A model generated the notes under the pieces. That model did not search any database. It was not told the DNA's origin and worked only from the letters and a program-made list of their open reading frames with translations. From an uncultured Clostridium sp. (lineage in GTDB: Bacteria > Bacillota > Clostridia > Clostridiales > Clostridiaceae): a DNA stretch of 9,235 bases. Below are positions 1 through 4,602 of this stretch, piece after piece; within the stretch, counting starts at the first letter, position 1, and each line of letters starts with the position of its first letter. The stretch is from NCBI GenBank assembly GCA_900539375.1, contig UQBY01000047.1, forward strand, positions 1 through 9,235. Reading direction: 5' to 3'. The position numbers were made by a program, and so were the translations under genes.

Positions 1-106
1 AATTATGCTATTTTTATTATTATATATTTTTATTATATATTTTTTATATTTTTTATTATTTAAATACTATTTATATAGATTAATAATATATTATACTATT
101 CTTATA

Positions 107-135
107 TTGTTAAATGAGTGTTTATATGTTATAAT
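107..135 (+). promoter_or_regulatory. dnaN-like gene promoter (extended -10)
   Basis: A -35 box TTGTTA (107-112) and a perfect -10 box TATAAT (130-135) are separated by 17 bp. A TGn element (127-129) directly precedes the -10, giving an extended -10 promoter. Transcription should start near 142, leaving a leader of about 107 nt before the clamp gene. The flanking DNA is almost pure A/T, so -10-like strings are common, but this is the only one here with a good -35 at ideal spacing. Confidence 0.7.
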
Positions 136-195
136 TTAATAAAATTTTATATTTTTAATATGATTATGCTTTGCATAATAGTAAGTAACTTTTAG

Positions 196-228
196 AATCT
201 CTAGGAAATAATATCTGGGGATTTTTTT
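196..228 (+). terminator. Terminator-like hairpin in the clamp-gene leader (possible attenuator)
   Basis: The leader RNA can form a 10-bp stem between 196-205 (AATCTCTAGG) and 214-223 (TCTGGGGATT), with three G-U pairs and an 8-nt loop, running straight into a T tract that ends at 228. It lies after the promoter and just before the SD at 235-241, so it looks like an attenuator rather than the end of an upstream gene. A second small hairpin (ATTATGC, TTT, GCATAAT) sits at 163-179. The stem is modest, and no antiterminator was identified. Confidence 0.45.
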
Positions 229-248
229 AATTTTAGGAGGTAACAAAA

Positions 249-1370
249 ATGCATATTGTATTACAAAAAAACGATTTAGTGAAATTTCTTCTAGTAGGTG
301 CTAAAGCAACTACAACTAACAAAACTACACCAATTATTTCAGGTGTATATATAGAGGCAAAAGAAAATAAGATTACTTTACGTAGTACTAATTTAAATGT
401 ATCTGTAGAATCTACTTATTCAGTATCAGAAGATACAGAAATAACTATAATAGAGGAAGGAAAAATAGTAGTAGATAGCAGTTTTATTAATATAATAAAA
501 AAATTTTCAACTGGTCTTTTAACATTAAAAACAGAAAATAATGAACTTATTATATCAAATGAAATATCTACTTTTGCAGTAACTTTATTAGGTGATGCTG
601 ACTCATTTCCTTTACCTTTACAGCCTGATAAAAGCAGTACAAATGTCACATTAAATAGTCAACAATTCACTAACATGATAAAAAAAGTTGCCTTTGCCGC
701 TGCTGTTGATGATATTAAACCTGCTTTGAAAGGTATTTTCTTTGATTATAAAGACTCTATATTAAATCTAGTTGCTCTTGATGGTTTTAGGCTATCACTG
801 CAAGTATCTGCAATCTCATGTAATAGAGATTTTTCCTTTTTGGTAGATAGTAAATCTTTAGTAGACATAATAAGTCTATTTTCTATTGAAAAAGATATTA
901 TACTTACTTTATCAGAAAATCATCTTTTTCTTAGTCAAGATAATATTAAAGCTAATTGCAACCTATTAAATGACAATTATGTTCCTTATGAAAGATTATT
1001 ACCAAATAACTTTAACTTTACATTAAAAGTTAATAGATTAAATCTTTTAGAATCTCTTGAAAGAGCTTTTCTTATATCCAAAGAGGCTGGTAATTTAATC
1101 ATATTTAAAATACCTAAAGATGAAAAAAAAATAGAATTAAGTTGTACATCTTCTTGTAGTAAATTAAAAGAGATTTTACCTGTAAACACCCAAAATCCTG
1201 TTGATATGACTATAGGATTTAACTTTCGTTATATTTTAGATGTTCTTAAAGTATGCGAAACTGAAGAGGTAAACTTCAGATTTATTTCTGAAGCATCACC
1301 TTTAGTTATTACTGAAGAAAATGAAAGTAACTTATTTTTAATCTTACCTGTAAGATTAAAAGAAAAATAG
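249..1370 (+). CDS. dnaN: DNA polymerase III beta subunit (sliding clamp)
   Basis: This 373-residue protein has the length of bacterial beta clamps (about 366-380) and their landmarks: a KTTPIISGVYIEA segment at residues 25-37, ALDGFRLS at 176-183 (family A-x-DG-x-RL), YVPYERLLP at 244-252, FNFRYILDVL at 324-333 and the hydrophobic C-terminal ILPVRL at 365-370, which helps form the pocket that binds polymerase and other clamp partners. Beta clamps are ring dimers of three repeated domains per monomer that hold DNA polymerase III on its template. The start is set by AGGAGGT at 235-241. The gene stands alone between its own promoter and a bidirectional terminator, with no dnaA, recF or gyrB beside it as in chromosomal contexts. 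With the plasmid-type neighbours, this points to an accessory clamp. The family call is firm; whether it replaces or competes with the host clamp is unknown. Confidence 0.93.
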   Translation: MHIVLQKNDLVKFLLVGAKATTTNKTTPIISGVYIEAKENKITLRSTNLNVSVESTYSVSEDTEITIIEEGKIVVDSSFINIIKKFSTGLLTLKTENNELIISNEISTFAVTLLGDADSFPLPLQPDKSSTNVTLNSQQFTNMIKKVAFAAAVDDIKPALKGIFFDYKDSILNLVALDGFRLSLQVSAISCNRDFSFLVDSKSLVDIISLFSIEKDIILTLSENHLFLSQDNIKANCNLLNDNYVPYERLLPNNFNFTLKVNRLNLLESLERAFLISKEAGNLIIFKIPKDEKKIELSCTSSCSKLKEILPVNTQNPVDMTIGFNFRYILDVLKVCETEEVNFRFISEASPLVITEENESNLFLILPVRLKEK

Positions 1371-1383
1371 TATAGTAATTAAT

Positions 1384-1430
1384 AAAAGAGGCTGTAAAAA
1401 AATGAAAAATCATTTTTTTATAGCCCTTTT
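1384..1430. terminator. Bidirectional intrinsic terminator
   Basis: A long stem pairs 1384-1404 with 1411-1430 around a 6-nt loop (AAAAAT). The GGCT/AGCC core (1390-1393 with 1422-1425) is flanked by A and T runs, so the same hairpin has a T tract on either strand. One bulge (A1389) and one G-U pair interrupt it. It sits between convergent genes and should end both the clamp transcript and the minus-strand coiled-coil gene that stops at 1452. Confidence 0.88.
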
Positions 1431-1451
1431 AGCATATGATGATTAATTTTT

Positions 1452-2402
1452 CTACTTTCTAATATTGCTATTTTCCTTTAACTTATCTTGTAAATTATTA
1501 AGCATATTCTTTAGTTTATCTATTTCTATATTCTTTTTCTCAAGCTCTACTTCATGTCTATTATTTAATTGTTCTTCAACCTCTTCTTTGTTTTTTTTCA
1601 ATTCTTTAATATTTTTTTCTTCTAATGCCTTTATTTCTAATTTATAAGAATTTTCTTTATCTGTAATGCTCTTATTAATCTCCTTTATCTCTAATTTTAG
1701 CTCTGTTGTCTGCTCTTTATAGAAATTAATTATATCTATATTAGATTTTAGCTTATCATTTAACAAAGAAATATTATTTACATAGCTTATATTCTCTTCC
1801 TTAATCTTCTGGATCTGTTCTTTATACTCTGTATCAGCTTTATTTAATTGCTCTTGTAATAACTTATACTGTTGTTCTAAACTCTTATATTGCTTATACT
1901 CTATTAATTGCTCTTGTAACATAGCATTATTCTGTTCTAAAGTATTTAATTGTTTATTTTTATCTTCAATACTCTCATTAAGGCTTTCAACCTCCTTCGA
2001 GTAGTTATTAATAACTTGGTTTTGCTGGTCTTGATACTTCTTTAACTCTGCCAGCTCTCCAGTAACTGCTCTATTTTTCTCTTGCAGGTCTTGAATAGTA
2101 TTATCTTTAGTCTCTAATTGTTTAGAAAACTCTTGTCTTATTATATCCTCTGCTCTGCTATTCTCTTCTAATGAATTAATATAAAACCCTACTAAGCTAT
2201 TAATTGTACTTCTAAATACATCAATGCTTTTGGCTCTATCATTTAAGCTATTCTTAGCCTTTTCAAGCTCTGCTAATGCTATAAGGCTATTAAATGCCTC
2301 TGCTTGATTAAGACCTAATTCATCTGCATATTGTTTAAACTGTTTTAAATCCTCTTCGCCTAATCTCATGCTGGTTGGTTTAATAATATTCTTTTCCCCC
2401 AT
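1452..2402 (-). CDS. Ribbon-helix-helix plus long coiled-coil plasmid protein (partition / KfrA-like candidate)
   Basis: This 316-residue protein has two parts. Residues about 7-45 (KPTSMRLGEEDLKQF, then DELGLNQAEAFNSLIAL) read as a ribbon-helix-helix DNA-binding domain: a beta strand, a first helix, a Gly turn and a second helix. From about residue 60, and clearly from 90 to 312, the chain is Glu/Lys/Gln/Asn-rich with heptad-like Leu/Ile spacing and no proline, as in a long coiled coil. DNA-binding head plus coiled-coil tail is the plan of KfrA and of the single-protein Par of staphylococcal pSK1, though those use an HTH head. AAGGAGT before the ATG supports the start. Two 39-bp repeats bracket its promoter and are the likely targets, for autoregulation and perhaps as a centromere. 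No ParA-type NTPase is present in the window. The architecture is secure; the role is inferred. Confidence 0.7.
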   Translation of the reverse strand: MGEKNIIKPTSMRLGEEDLKQFKQYADELGLNQAEAFNSLIALAELEKAKNSLNDRAKSIDVFRSTINSLVGFYINSLEENSRAEDIIRQEFSKQLETKDNTIQDLQEKNRAVTGELAELKKYQDQQNQVINNYSKEVESLNESIEDKNKQLNTLEQNNAMLQEQLIEYKQYKSLEQQYKLLQEQLNKADTEYKEQIQKIKEENISYVNNISLLNDKLKSNIDIINFYKEQTTELKLEIKEINKSITDKENSYKLEIKALEEKNIKELKKNKEEVEEQLNNRHEVELEKKNIEIDKLKNMLNNLQDKLKENSNIRK

Positions 2403-2428
2403 GTTAAATCACTCCTTATGTCTTTATA

Positions 2429-2467
2429 TATTACATATAATTACAATGTAATGTAATACAATACATT
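2429..2467. promoter_or_regulatory. Operator / centromere-like repeat, copy 1
   Basis: This 39-bp unit matches the copy at 2522-2560 at 37 of 39 positions. Inside it, 2447-2465 reads TGTAATGTAATACAATACA: four half-sites (TGTA, TGTA, TACA, TACA) at 5-bp steps forming an imperfect palindrome, the kind of short repeated half-site RHH dimers use. It lies just downstream of the predicted transcription start of the coiled-coil gene, where a bound protein would block transcription. Confidence 0.72.
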
Positions 2468-2478
2468 TATATGTTTTC

Positions 2479-2506
2479 ATTATATGATATTTGATTGAAA
2501 AATCAA
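2479..2506 (-). promoter_or_regulatory. Promoter of the RHH coiled-coil gene
   Basis: On the minus strand a -35 TTGATT (2501-2506) and a perfect -10 TATAAT (2479-2484) are 16 bp apart. Transcription should start near 2472, about 70 nt before the ATG. The -35 region overlaps a small dyad (GATAT-TTGATT / AATCAA-TATC). The promoter lies exactly between the two 39-bp repeats, so occupancy of both could loop or enclose it. Confidence 0.68.
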
Positions 2507-2521
2507 TATCAATTTCAAATG

Positions 2522-2560
2522 TATTACATAAAATTACTATGTAATGTAATACAATACATT
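2522..2560. promoter_or_regulatory. Operator / centromere-like repeat, copy 2
   Basis: This is the second 39-bp unit, 93 bp from copy 1 and differing at two positions. It contains the same 19-bp TGTA/TACA palindrome at 2540-2558. It lies just upstream of the -35 of the coiled-coil gene. Two long, nearly identical copies preserved in otherwise drifting AT-rich DNA imply a shared binding protein, most simply the product of 1452-2402. Confidence 0.72.
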
Positions 2561-2659
2561 ATATTAATTATAAATAAATATTAAATGTAACTCTTATTTT
2601 TAGTTATAATTTTTAATTTACTGTTTATAATAAAAAATCTTAAAAAGGAGGACTATTAT

Positions 2660-2719
2660 ATGAGTAATAAAGATAAAATTTTATTAATTTGTAATATTTT
2701 AAATACTCTTATCTTATAA
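2660..2719 (+). CDS. Possible 19-residue peptide
   Basis: A strong SD (AAGGAGGA, 2645-2652) stands 7 nt before an ATG that opens a 19-codon frame, MSNKDKILLICNILNTLIL, ending in TAA. The peptide has a charged start and a hydrophobic Leu/Ile-rich remainder, as in small membrane or signalling peptides. A TATAAT at 2626-2631 could be its -10, but no good -35 was found. It is the only plus-strand coding candidate between repeat copy 2 and the convergent minus operon. It could be a chance ORF or a fragment; I do not recognise a family. Confidence 0.3.
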   Translation: MSNKDKILLICNILNTLIL

Positions 2720-2758
2720 ACATAATTAAATTATTTTAAAGTTATCTCTGTTAAAAAA

Positions 2759-2785
2759 AAGAGAAGAGTTATTTCCTCTTCTCTT
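2759..2785 (-). terminator. Intrinsic terminator of the minus-strand RHH operon
   Basis: A perfect 10-bp stem (AAGAGAAGAG at 2759-2768 with CTCTTCTCTT at 2776-2785) has a 7-nt loop. On the minus strand it is followed by eight T residues (the A run at 2753-2760), a textbook terminator. The stop codon of the 44-residue gene lies in the loop (2769-2771), so the last gene ends inside its own terminator. Confidence 0.88.
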
Positions 2786-2903
2786 GGTGATAATACTCAT
2801 AATCCTTCAATTTCTCTTTTTGATATTCTATAATAACACTTTTAATGGCTACTATTGTTATTACATACATTCCAATTATAAATATTAATATAATTTCTTC
2901 CAC
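2769..2903 (-). CDS. Small single-pass membrane protein, 44 aa
   Basis: A GTG start directly follows the stop of the preceding gene (TAAGTG). The frame encodes 44 residues. Residues 1-20, VEEIILIFIIGMYVITIVAI (initiator read as Met), form one membrane-spanning helix with acidic residues at the N-terminus. Residues 21-44 are Lys/Glu/Tyr-rich and hydrophilic, predicting a cytoplasmic positive tail. GAGGTGG inside the end of the upstream gene serves as RBS, so translation is probably coupled. The frame fills the space exactly to the operon terminator. No family recognised. Small membrane proteins next to DNA-binding genes occur in plasmid mobilisation, entry-exclusion and toxin modules, but no such role can be assigned here. 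Confidence 0.6.
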   Translation of the reverse strand: MEEIILIFIIGMYVITIVAIKSVIIEYQKEKLKDYEYYHQEKRK

Positions 2904-3098
2904 TTAAACCACCTCTTTAAGCATATCTCTTATATATTGACTTTCATCAGAATAACCTTTATTAAACATAAGATATTCTAACTCCCTCTGCTCTTCCTGG
3001 TTTAATTCAATATTATATATCATTGATAATAGATTATAAGACCTTCTTTTGTTCTGCATCAGCTTTATTTTATCTTGACAATATGAATTAATGAACAT
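2904..3098 (-). CDS. Small RHH-like DNA-binding protein, 64 aa (alternative start gives 80 aa)
   Basis: The C-terminal half reads as a ribbon-helix-helix fold: a strand MIYNIELN, a first helix from QEEQRELEYLM, the turn NKGYSDE and a second helix SQYIRDMLKEVV, as in CopG/Arc-type proteins. The start at 3098 (MFINSYCQDK) has AGGAGG 5 nt upstream. A longer frame from 3146 with a weaker GAGGT would add a hydrophobic 16-residue leader (MLIVLFKGYCILLGGF). The shorter start fits both the better RBS and a soluble DNA-binding protein. It lies in an operon between the MobC-like RHH gene and the 44-aa membrane protein, whose GTG abuts its stop. It may regulate the operon or act in a relaxosome; this is inference. 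Confidence 0.6.
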   Translation of the reverse strand: MFINSYCQDKIKLMQNKRRSYNLLSMIYNIELNQEEQRELEYLMFNKGYSDESQYIRDMLKEVV

Positions 3099-3220
3099 AA
3101 AGCCTCCTAACAATATACAATAACCTTTAAATAATACTATTAGCATAATTCTACCTCATTTACTATAAATACTTATAGAATAACCATGTAAATCATTCTA
3201 AGCACTCATATATTCATATA

Positions 3221-3397
3221 TTAATTTATAATTTCTTGTAATGGCTTATAAATACATTCACGCCTAATAAATGCACTCATTGTTAAGCCTTCTTGTTCTG
3301 CCAATTCCTTTATTTTATCGTATTCTCTCTTGCTAAGCTTAAGCTTAATGCTCTTTTCTTTAGTTTCTGATTTTCTACCTCTGATTAGTTCCATCAT
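3221..3397 (-). CDS. MobC-like ribbon-helix-helix protein, 58 aa
   Basis: The protein reads as a nearly complete RHH domain: a basic start (LIRGRKSETKE), a strand SIKLKLS at residues 16-22, a first helix KREYDKIKELAEQEG at 23-37 and a second helix from LTMSAFIRRECIYKPL at 39-54. The pattern EYxKIKELAEQEGLTMSxFIRR closely resembles the N-terminal part of MobC-type relaxosome accessory proteins and other small plasmid RHH regulators. Two adjacent ATGs are possible (3397 and 3394); GGAG at 3402-3405 is 4 nt from the first and 7 nt from the second, so the second (57 aa) is likelier. It is first in a minus-strand operon behind a strong promoter and a 165-nt leader rich in inverted repeats. DNA binding is well supported; mobilisation is a hypothesis, as no relaxase lies in the window. 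Confidence 0.68.
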   Translation of the reverse strand: MMELIRGRKSETKEKSIKLKLSKREYDKIKELAEQEGLTMSAFIRRECIYKPLQEIIN

Positions 3398-3427
3398 ATC
3401 ACTCCACCTTTATTCTATTCTTCCTGA

Positions 3428-3497
3428 TTGGTGCTTGTGAACAAAATTACTATGACATCCATGCTCTACTCCACTCAGCACCAACAATTATTTTGTT
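3428..3497. repeat. Interleaved inverted repeats (candidate oriT or structured leader)
   Basis: Two 8-bp inverted repeats are interlaced: TTGGTGCT (3428-3435) with AGCACCAA (3477-3484), and AACAAAAT (3440-3447) with ATTTTGTT (3490-3497). The order A-B-A'-B' means both cannot form a simple nested hairpin. In the minus-strand leader RNA they could form a pseudoknot or two exclusive folds. In DNA, inverted repeats beside a MobC-like gene are typical of transfer origins. The segment is visibly richer in G/C than the surrounding intergenic DNA. Confidence 0.5.
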
Positions 3498-3556
3498 ACT
3501 AATAGACCTCTAATATTCCCCTAAGGTACCCCTAAGGTACTACTAATAGACCTCTA
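3497..3556. repeat. Paired 16-bp direct repeats flanking an 11-bp tandem duplication
   Basis: TACTAATAGACCTCTA occurs at 3497-3512 and 3541-3556, and the AATAGACCTCTATT of the second copy is itself a palindrome. Between them CCCCTAAGGTA is duplicated head to tail at 3518-3528 and 3529-3539. The whole block is in the leader of the RHH operon, between its promoter and the interleaved inverted repeats. It could be protein binding sites (RHH proteins favour tandem short sites) or RNA stems such as GTACC/GGTAC. Confidence 0.55.
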
Positions 3557-3570
3557 TTAAGCTTAATTTC

Positions 3571-3598
3571 ATTATATCAATTTCTTACAATTTGTCAA
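3571..3598 (-). promoter_or_regulatory. Strong promoter of the RHH operon
   Basis: On the minus strand a consensus -35 TTGACA (3593-3598) and a consensus -10 TATAAT (3571-3576) are separated by 16 bp. Transcription should begin near 3564 and run through the 58-aa, 64-aa and 44-aa genes to the terminator at 2759-2785. A match this good to consensus, overlapped by two operator-like repeats, suggests a strong but repressible promoter. Confidence 0.82.
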
Positions 3599-3615
3599 CA
3601 ATTTCTTACACTTTG
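3578..3615. promoter_or_regulatory. Two 17-bp operator repeats over the RHH-operon promoter
   Basis: CAATTTCTTACAATTTG (3578-3594) and CAATTTCTTACACTTTG (3599-3615) differ by one base and start exactly 21 bp apart, two turns of DNA, so proteins bound to each would lie on the same face. The first copy fills the spacer between -35 and -10 and the second lies just upstream of the -35. Occupancy would directly block RNA polymerase. One of the RHH proteins of the operon is the natural candidate ligand. Confidence 0.68.
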
Positions 3616-3624
3616 ATGATTTTA

Positions 3625-3663
3625 ATTAAAAACAAGACTATCTTTTATAGCCTTGTTTTTAAT
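3625..3663. terminator. Intrinsic terminator after the 119-aa HTH gene
   Basis: A 12-bp outer stem (3625-3636 with 3652-3663), one A-C mismatch and a 4-bp inner stem close on a CTTTT loop. A and T runs on the two arms supply a T tract for either strand. It overlaps the stop codon of the minus-strand HTH gene and insulates the RHH-operon promoter immediately downstream. Confidence 0.87.
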
Positions 3664-4018
3664 ATTTACCGTTTTTGACAGAGCTTATTGTAGATGCTGA
3701 TACTCCATAAAGTTTTCCTAACTCTGCATTTGTTTTTTTGCTGGATTGAATTTCTTGTATCTGTACATCAGTAAGTTTCTTTTTCATGCGACCTCTTCTA
3801 ACTAAATTAATATTTGTTTTCTTGTTGGACTTAATGCATGTTGTTTCCAATACTTTTTTTATATTATCATCCAATATCATACTTCTTGGAATAACATAAT
3901 ATTTTTTTAATAATTCATCAAATGTTTTTATATCATAGATACTTTCTTTCAATTCTTCATTAATCATTAAATCATTAGCTTTTAACTCTCCAAGCTCTGC
4001 TATTGTTTTACTTGCCAT
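3659..4018 (-). CDS. Small helix-turn-helix DNA-binding protein, 119 aa
   Basis: The C-terminal 40 residues (about 81-119) read as a helix-turn-helix: LTDVQIQEIQSSKKT, then NAELGKLYGVSASTISSVKNGKY, the pattern of resolvase-type and other HTH domains in which GVSxSTISxxKNG is the recognition helix. Residues 1-62 are mixed helical and unrecognised, and a basic linker (VRRGRMKKK, 73-81) precedes the HTH. GAGGT 7 nt before the ATG supports the start. The gene is monocistronic, with its own promoter inside a 10-bp inverted repeat and a terminator over its stop, which suggests an autoregulated repressor. The nearby 19-bp tandem repeats at 4195-4263 are a second possible target. DNA binding is likely; the regulon is unknown. 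Confidence 0.68.
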   Translation of the reverse strand: MASKTIAELGELKANDLMINEELKESIYDIKTFDELLKKYYVIPRSMILDDNIKKVLETTCIKSNKKTNINLVRRGRMKKKLTDVQIQEIQSSKKTNAELGKLYGVSASTISSVKNGKY

Positions 4019-4053
4019 AGTTTTACCTCTTCCAACTTATCGTATTTTAATTT

Positions 4054-4085
4054 AGTTAGATTATATCACAATTTCTAATCTAACT
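4054..4085. promoter_or_regulatory. Inverted-repeat operator over the HTH gene promoter
   Basis: AGTTAGATTA (4054-4063) and TAATCTAACT (4076-4085) form a perfect 10-bp inverted repeat with a 12-bp spacer. The minus-strand -10 TATAAT (4060-4065) overlaps one arm, and the -35 region (weak, near ACAGTT) overlaps the other. Binding would close the promoter of the 119-aa HTH gene, consistent with autorepression. Confidence 0.68.
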
Positions 4086-4170
4086 GTTTCTATAATAATC
4101 TTTTAGTTTCAGTGCGAGTGACTACCAATAAATATTTTTAAATCTTTTTGCTAAATTAATAAAAAGTTAA

Positions 4171-4190
4171 AAAATATACCAGTATATTTT
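4171..4190. repeat. 20-bp palindrome next to the tandem repeats
   Basis: AAAATATAC and GTATATTTT form perfect 9-bp arms around a CA centre, 4 bp before the 19-bp tandem repeats begin. It could be a binding site or a hairpin. Note that GTATA also occurs in the right arm of the large iterons (GTATACTT), but the similarity is too short to link them. Confidence 0.5.
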
Positions 4191-4194
4191 CTCC

Positions 4195-4263
4195 CATACA
4201 CTTAATAGATATACATACACTTAATAAATATACATACACTTAATAAATATACATACACTTAAT
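4195..4263. repeat. 19-bp tandem repeats (iteron-like)
   Basis: The unit CATACACTTAATAAATATA begins at 4195, 4214 and 4233, with a 12-nt partial copy at 4252-4263; the only change is one G for A in the first unit. An inverted copy of the core, ATTAAGTG (4276-4283), faces the last CACTTAAT (4256-4263) across 12 bp. Clean short tandem repeats in plasmid DNA are usually binding sites for an initiator or partition protein. They lie between the HTH gene (3659-4018) and the replication-type gene (4603-5670), either of whose products could bind them. Confidence 0.72.
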
Positions 4264-4482
4264 GTCTGTAACAATATTAAGTGAAAGTTAGTATTTTTAA
4301 GGATTAGAGAAGAATTAAAAATAGATAATATTATAAGTTATTAAATTAAATTAATATACAATTAGAGTAATTTAACAACATATTAAAGTAACTTAAATTA
4401 AATTTAGACAACTTTAAAAATAAATATTAAATTTTACATGTTAAATGTTATAAATTGGAATTAAATTTAAAATTAAGAATAA

Positions 4483-4534
4483 AAAAAGAATGAAGATAGA
4501 GATTTTATACAAAATTTATATCTTCATTCTTTTT
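4483..4534. terminator. Intrinsic terminator downstream of the 355-aa gene
   Basis: A perfect 16-bp stem (4483-4498 with 4519-4534) has a 20-nt loop, with A5/T5 at the base so that a T tract follows on either strand. On the minus strand it lies about 70 nt after the stop of the gene at 4603-5670. The opposite strand has no gene reading into it. Confidence 0.82.
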
Positions 4535-4602
4535 AAAACAATTAAATTTTAACAACACTAAAAGACCTTAAATTAATTAAAAATTCAAAGTCTCTTTTAA
4601 GT

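Larger units (their letters stand above)
4086..4602. other. Gene-free AT-rich interval with repeats
   Basis: No credible coding frame was found on either strand. The interval holds the 20-bp palindrome at 4171-4190, the 19-bp tandem repeats at 4195-4263, an inverted copy of the repeat core at 4276-4283 and the terminator at 4483-4534. The remainder (about 4290-4480) is A/T-rich sequence with many TTAAATT-like strings and nothing I can name. The repeats plus a palindrome make a secondary origin or centromere possible. Confidence 0.6.

Noticed and set aside
416..1189. Minus-strand frames inside the clamp gene (416-649 and 986-1189)
   Set aside because: They lie wholly within a well-supported dnaN frame, have no SD of note and no recognisable domain.
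1465..1647. Plus-strand Phe/Ser-rich frame
   Set aside because: It is the antisense shadow of the Lys/Glu/Asn-rich coiled coil; such shadows appear as Phe/Ser-rich ORFs.
3497..3556. Target-site duplication of an inserted element
   Set aside because: The two 16-bp copies enclose only 28 bp, which consists of a tandem duplication and no element; binding sites or RNA stems are more likely.
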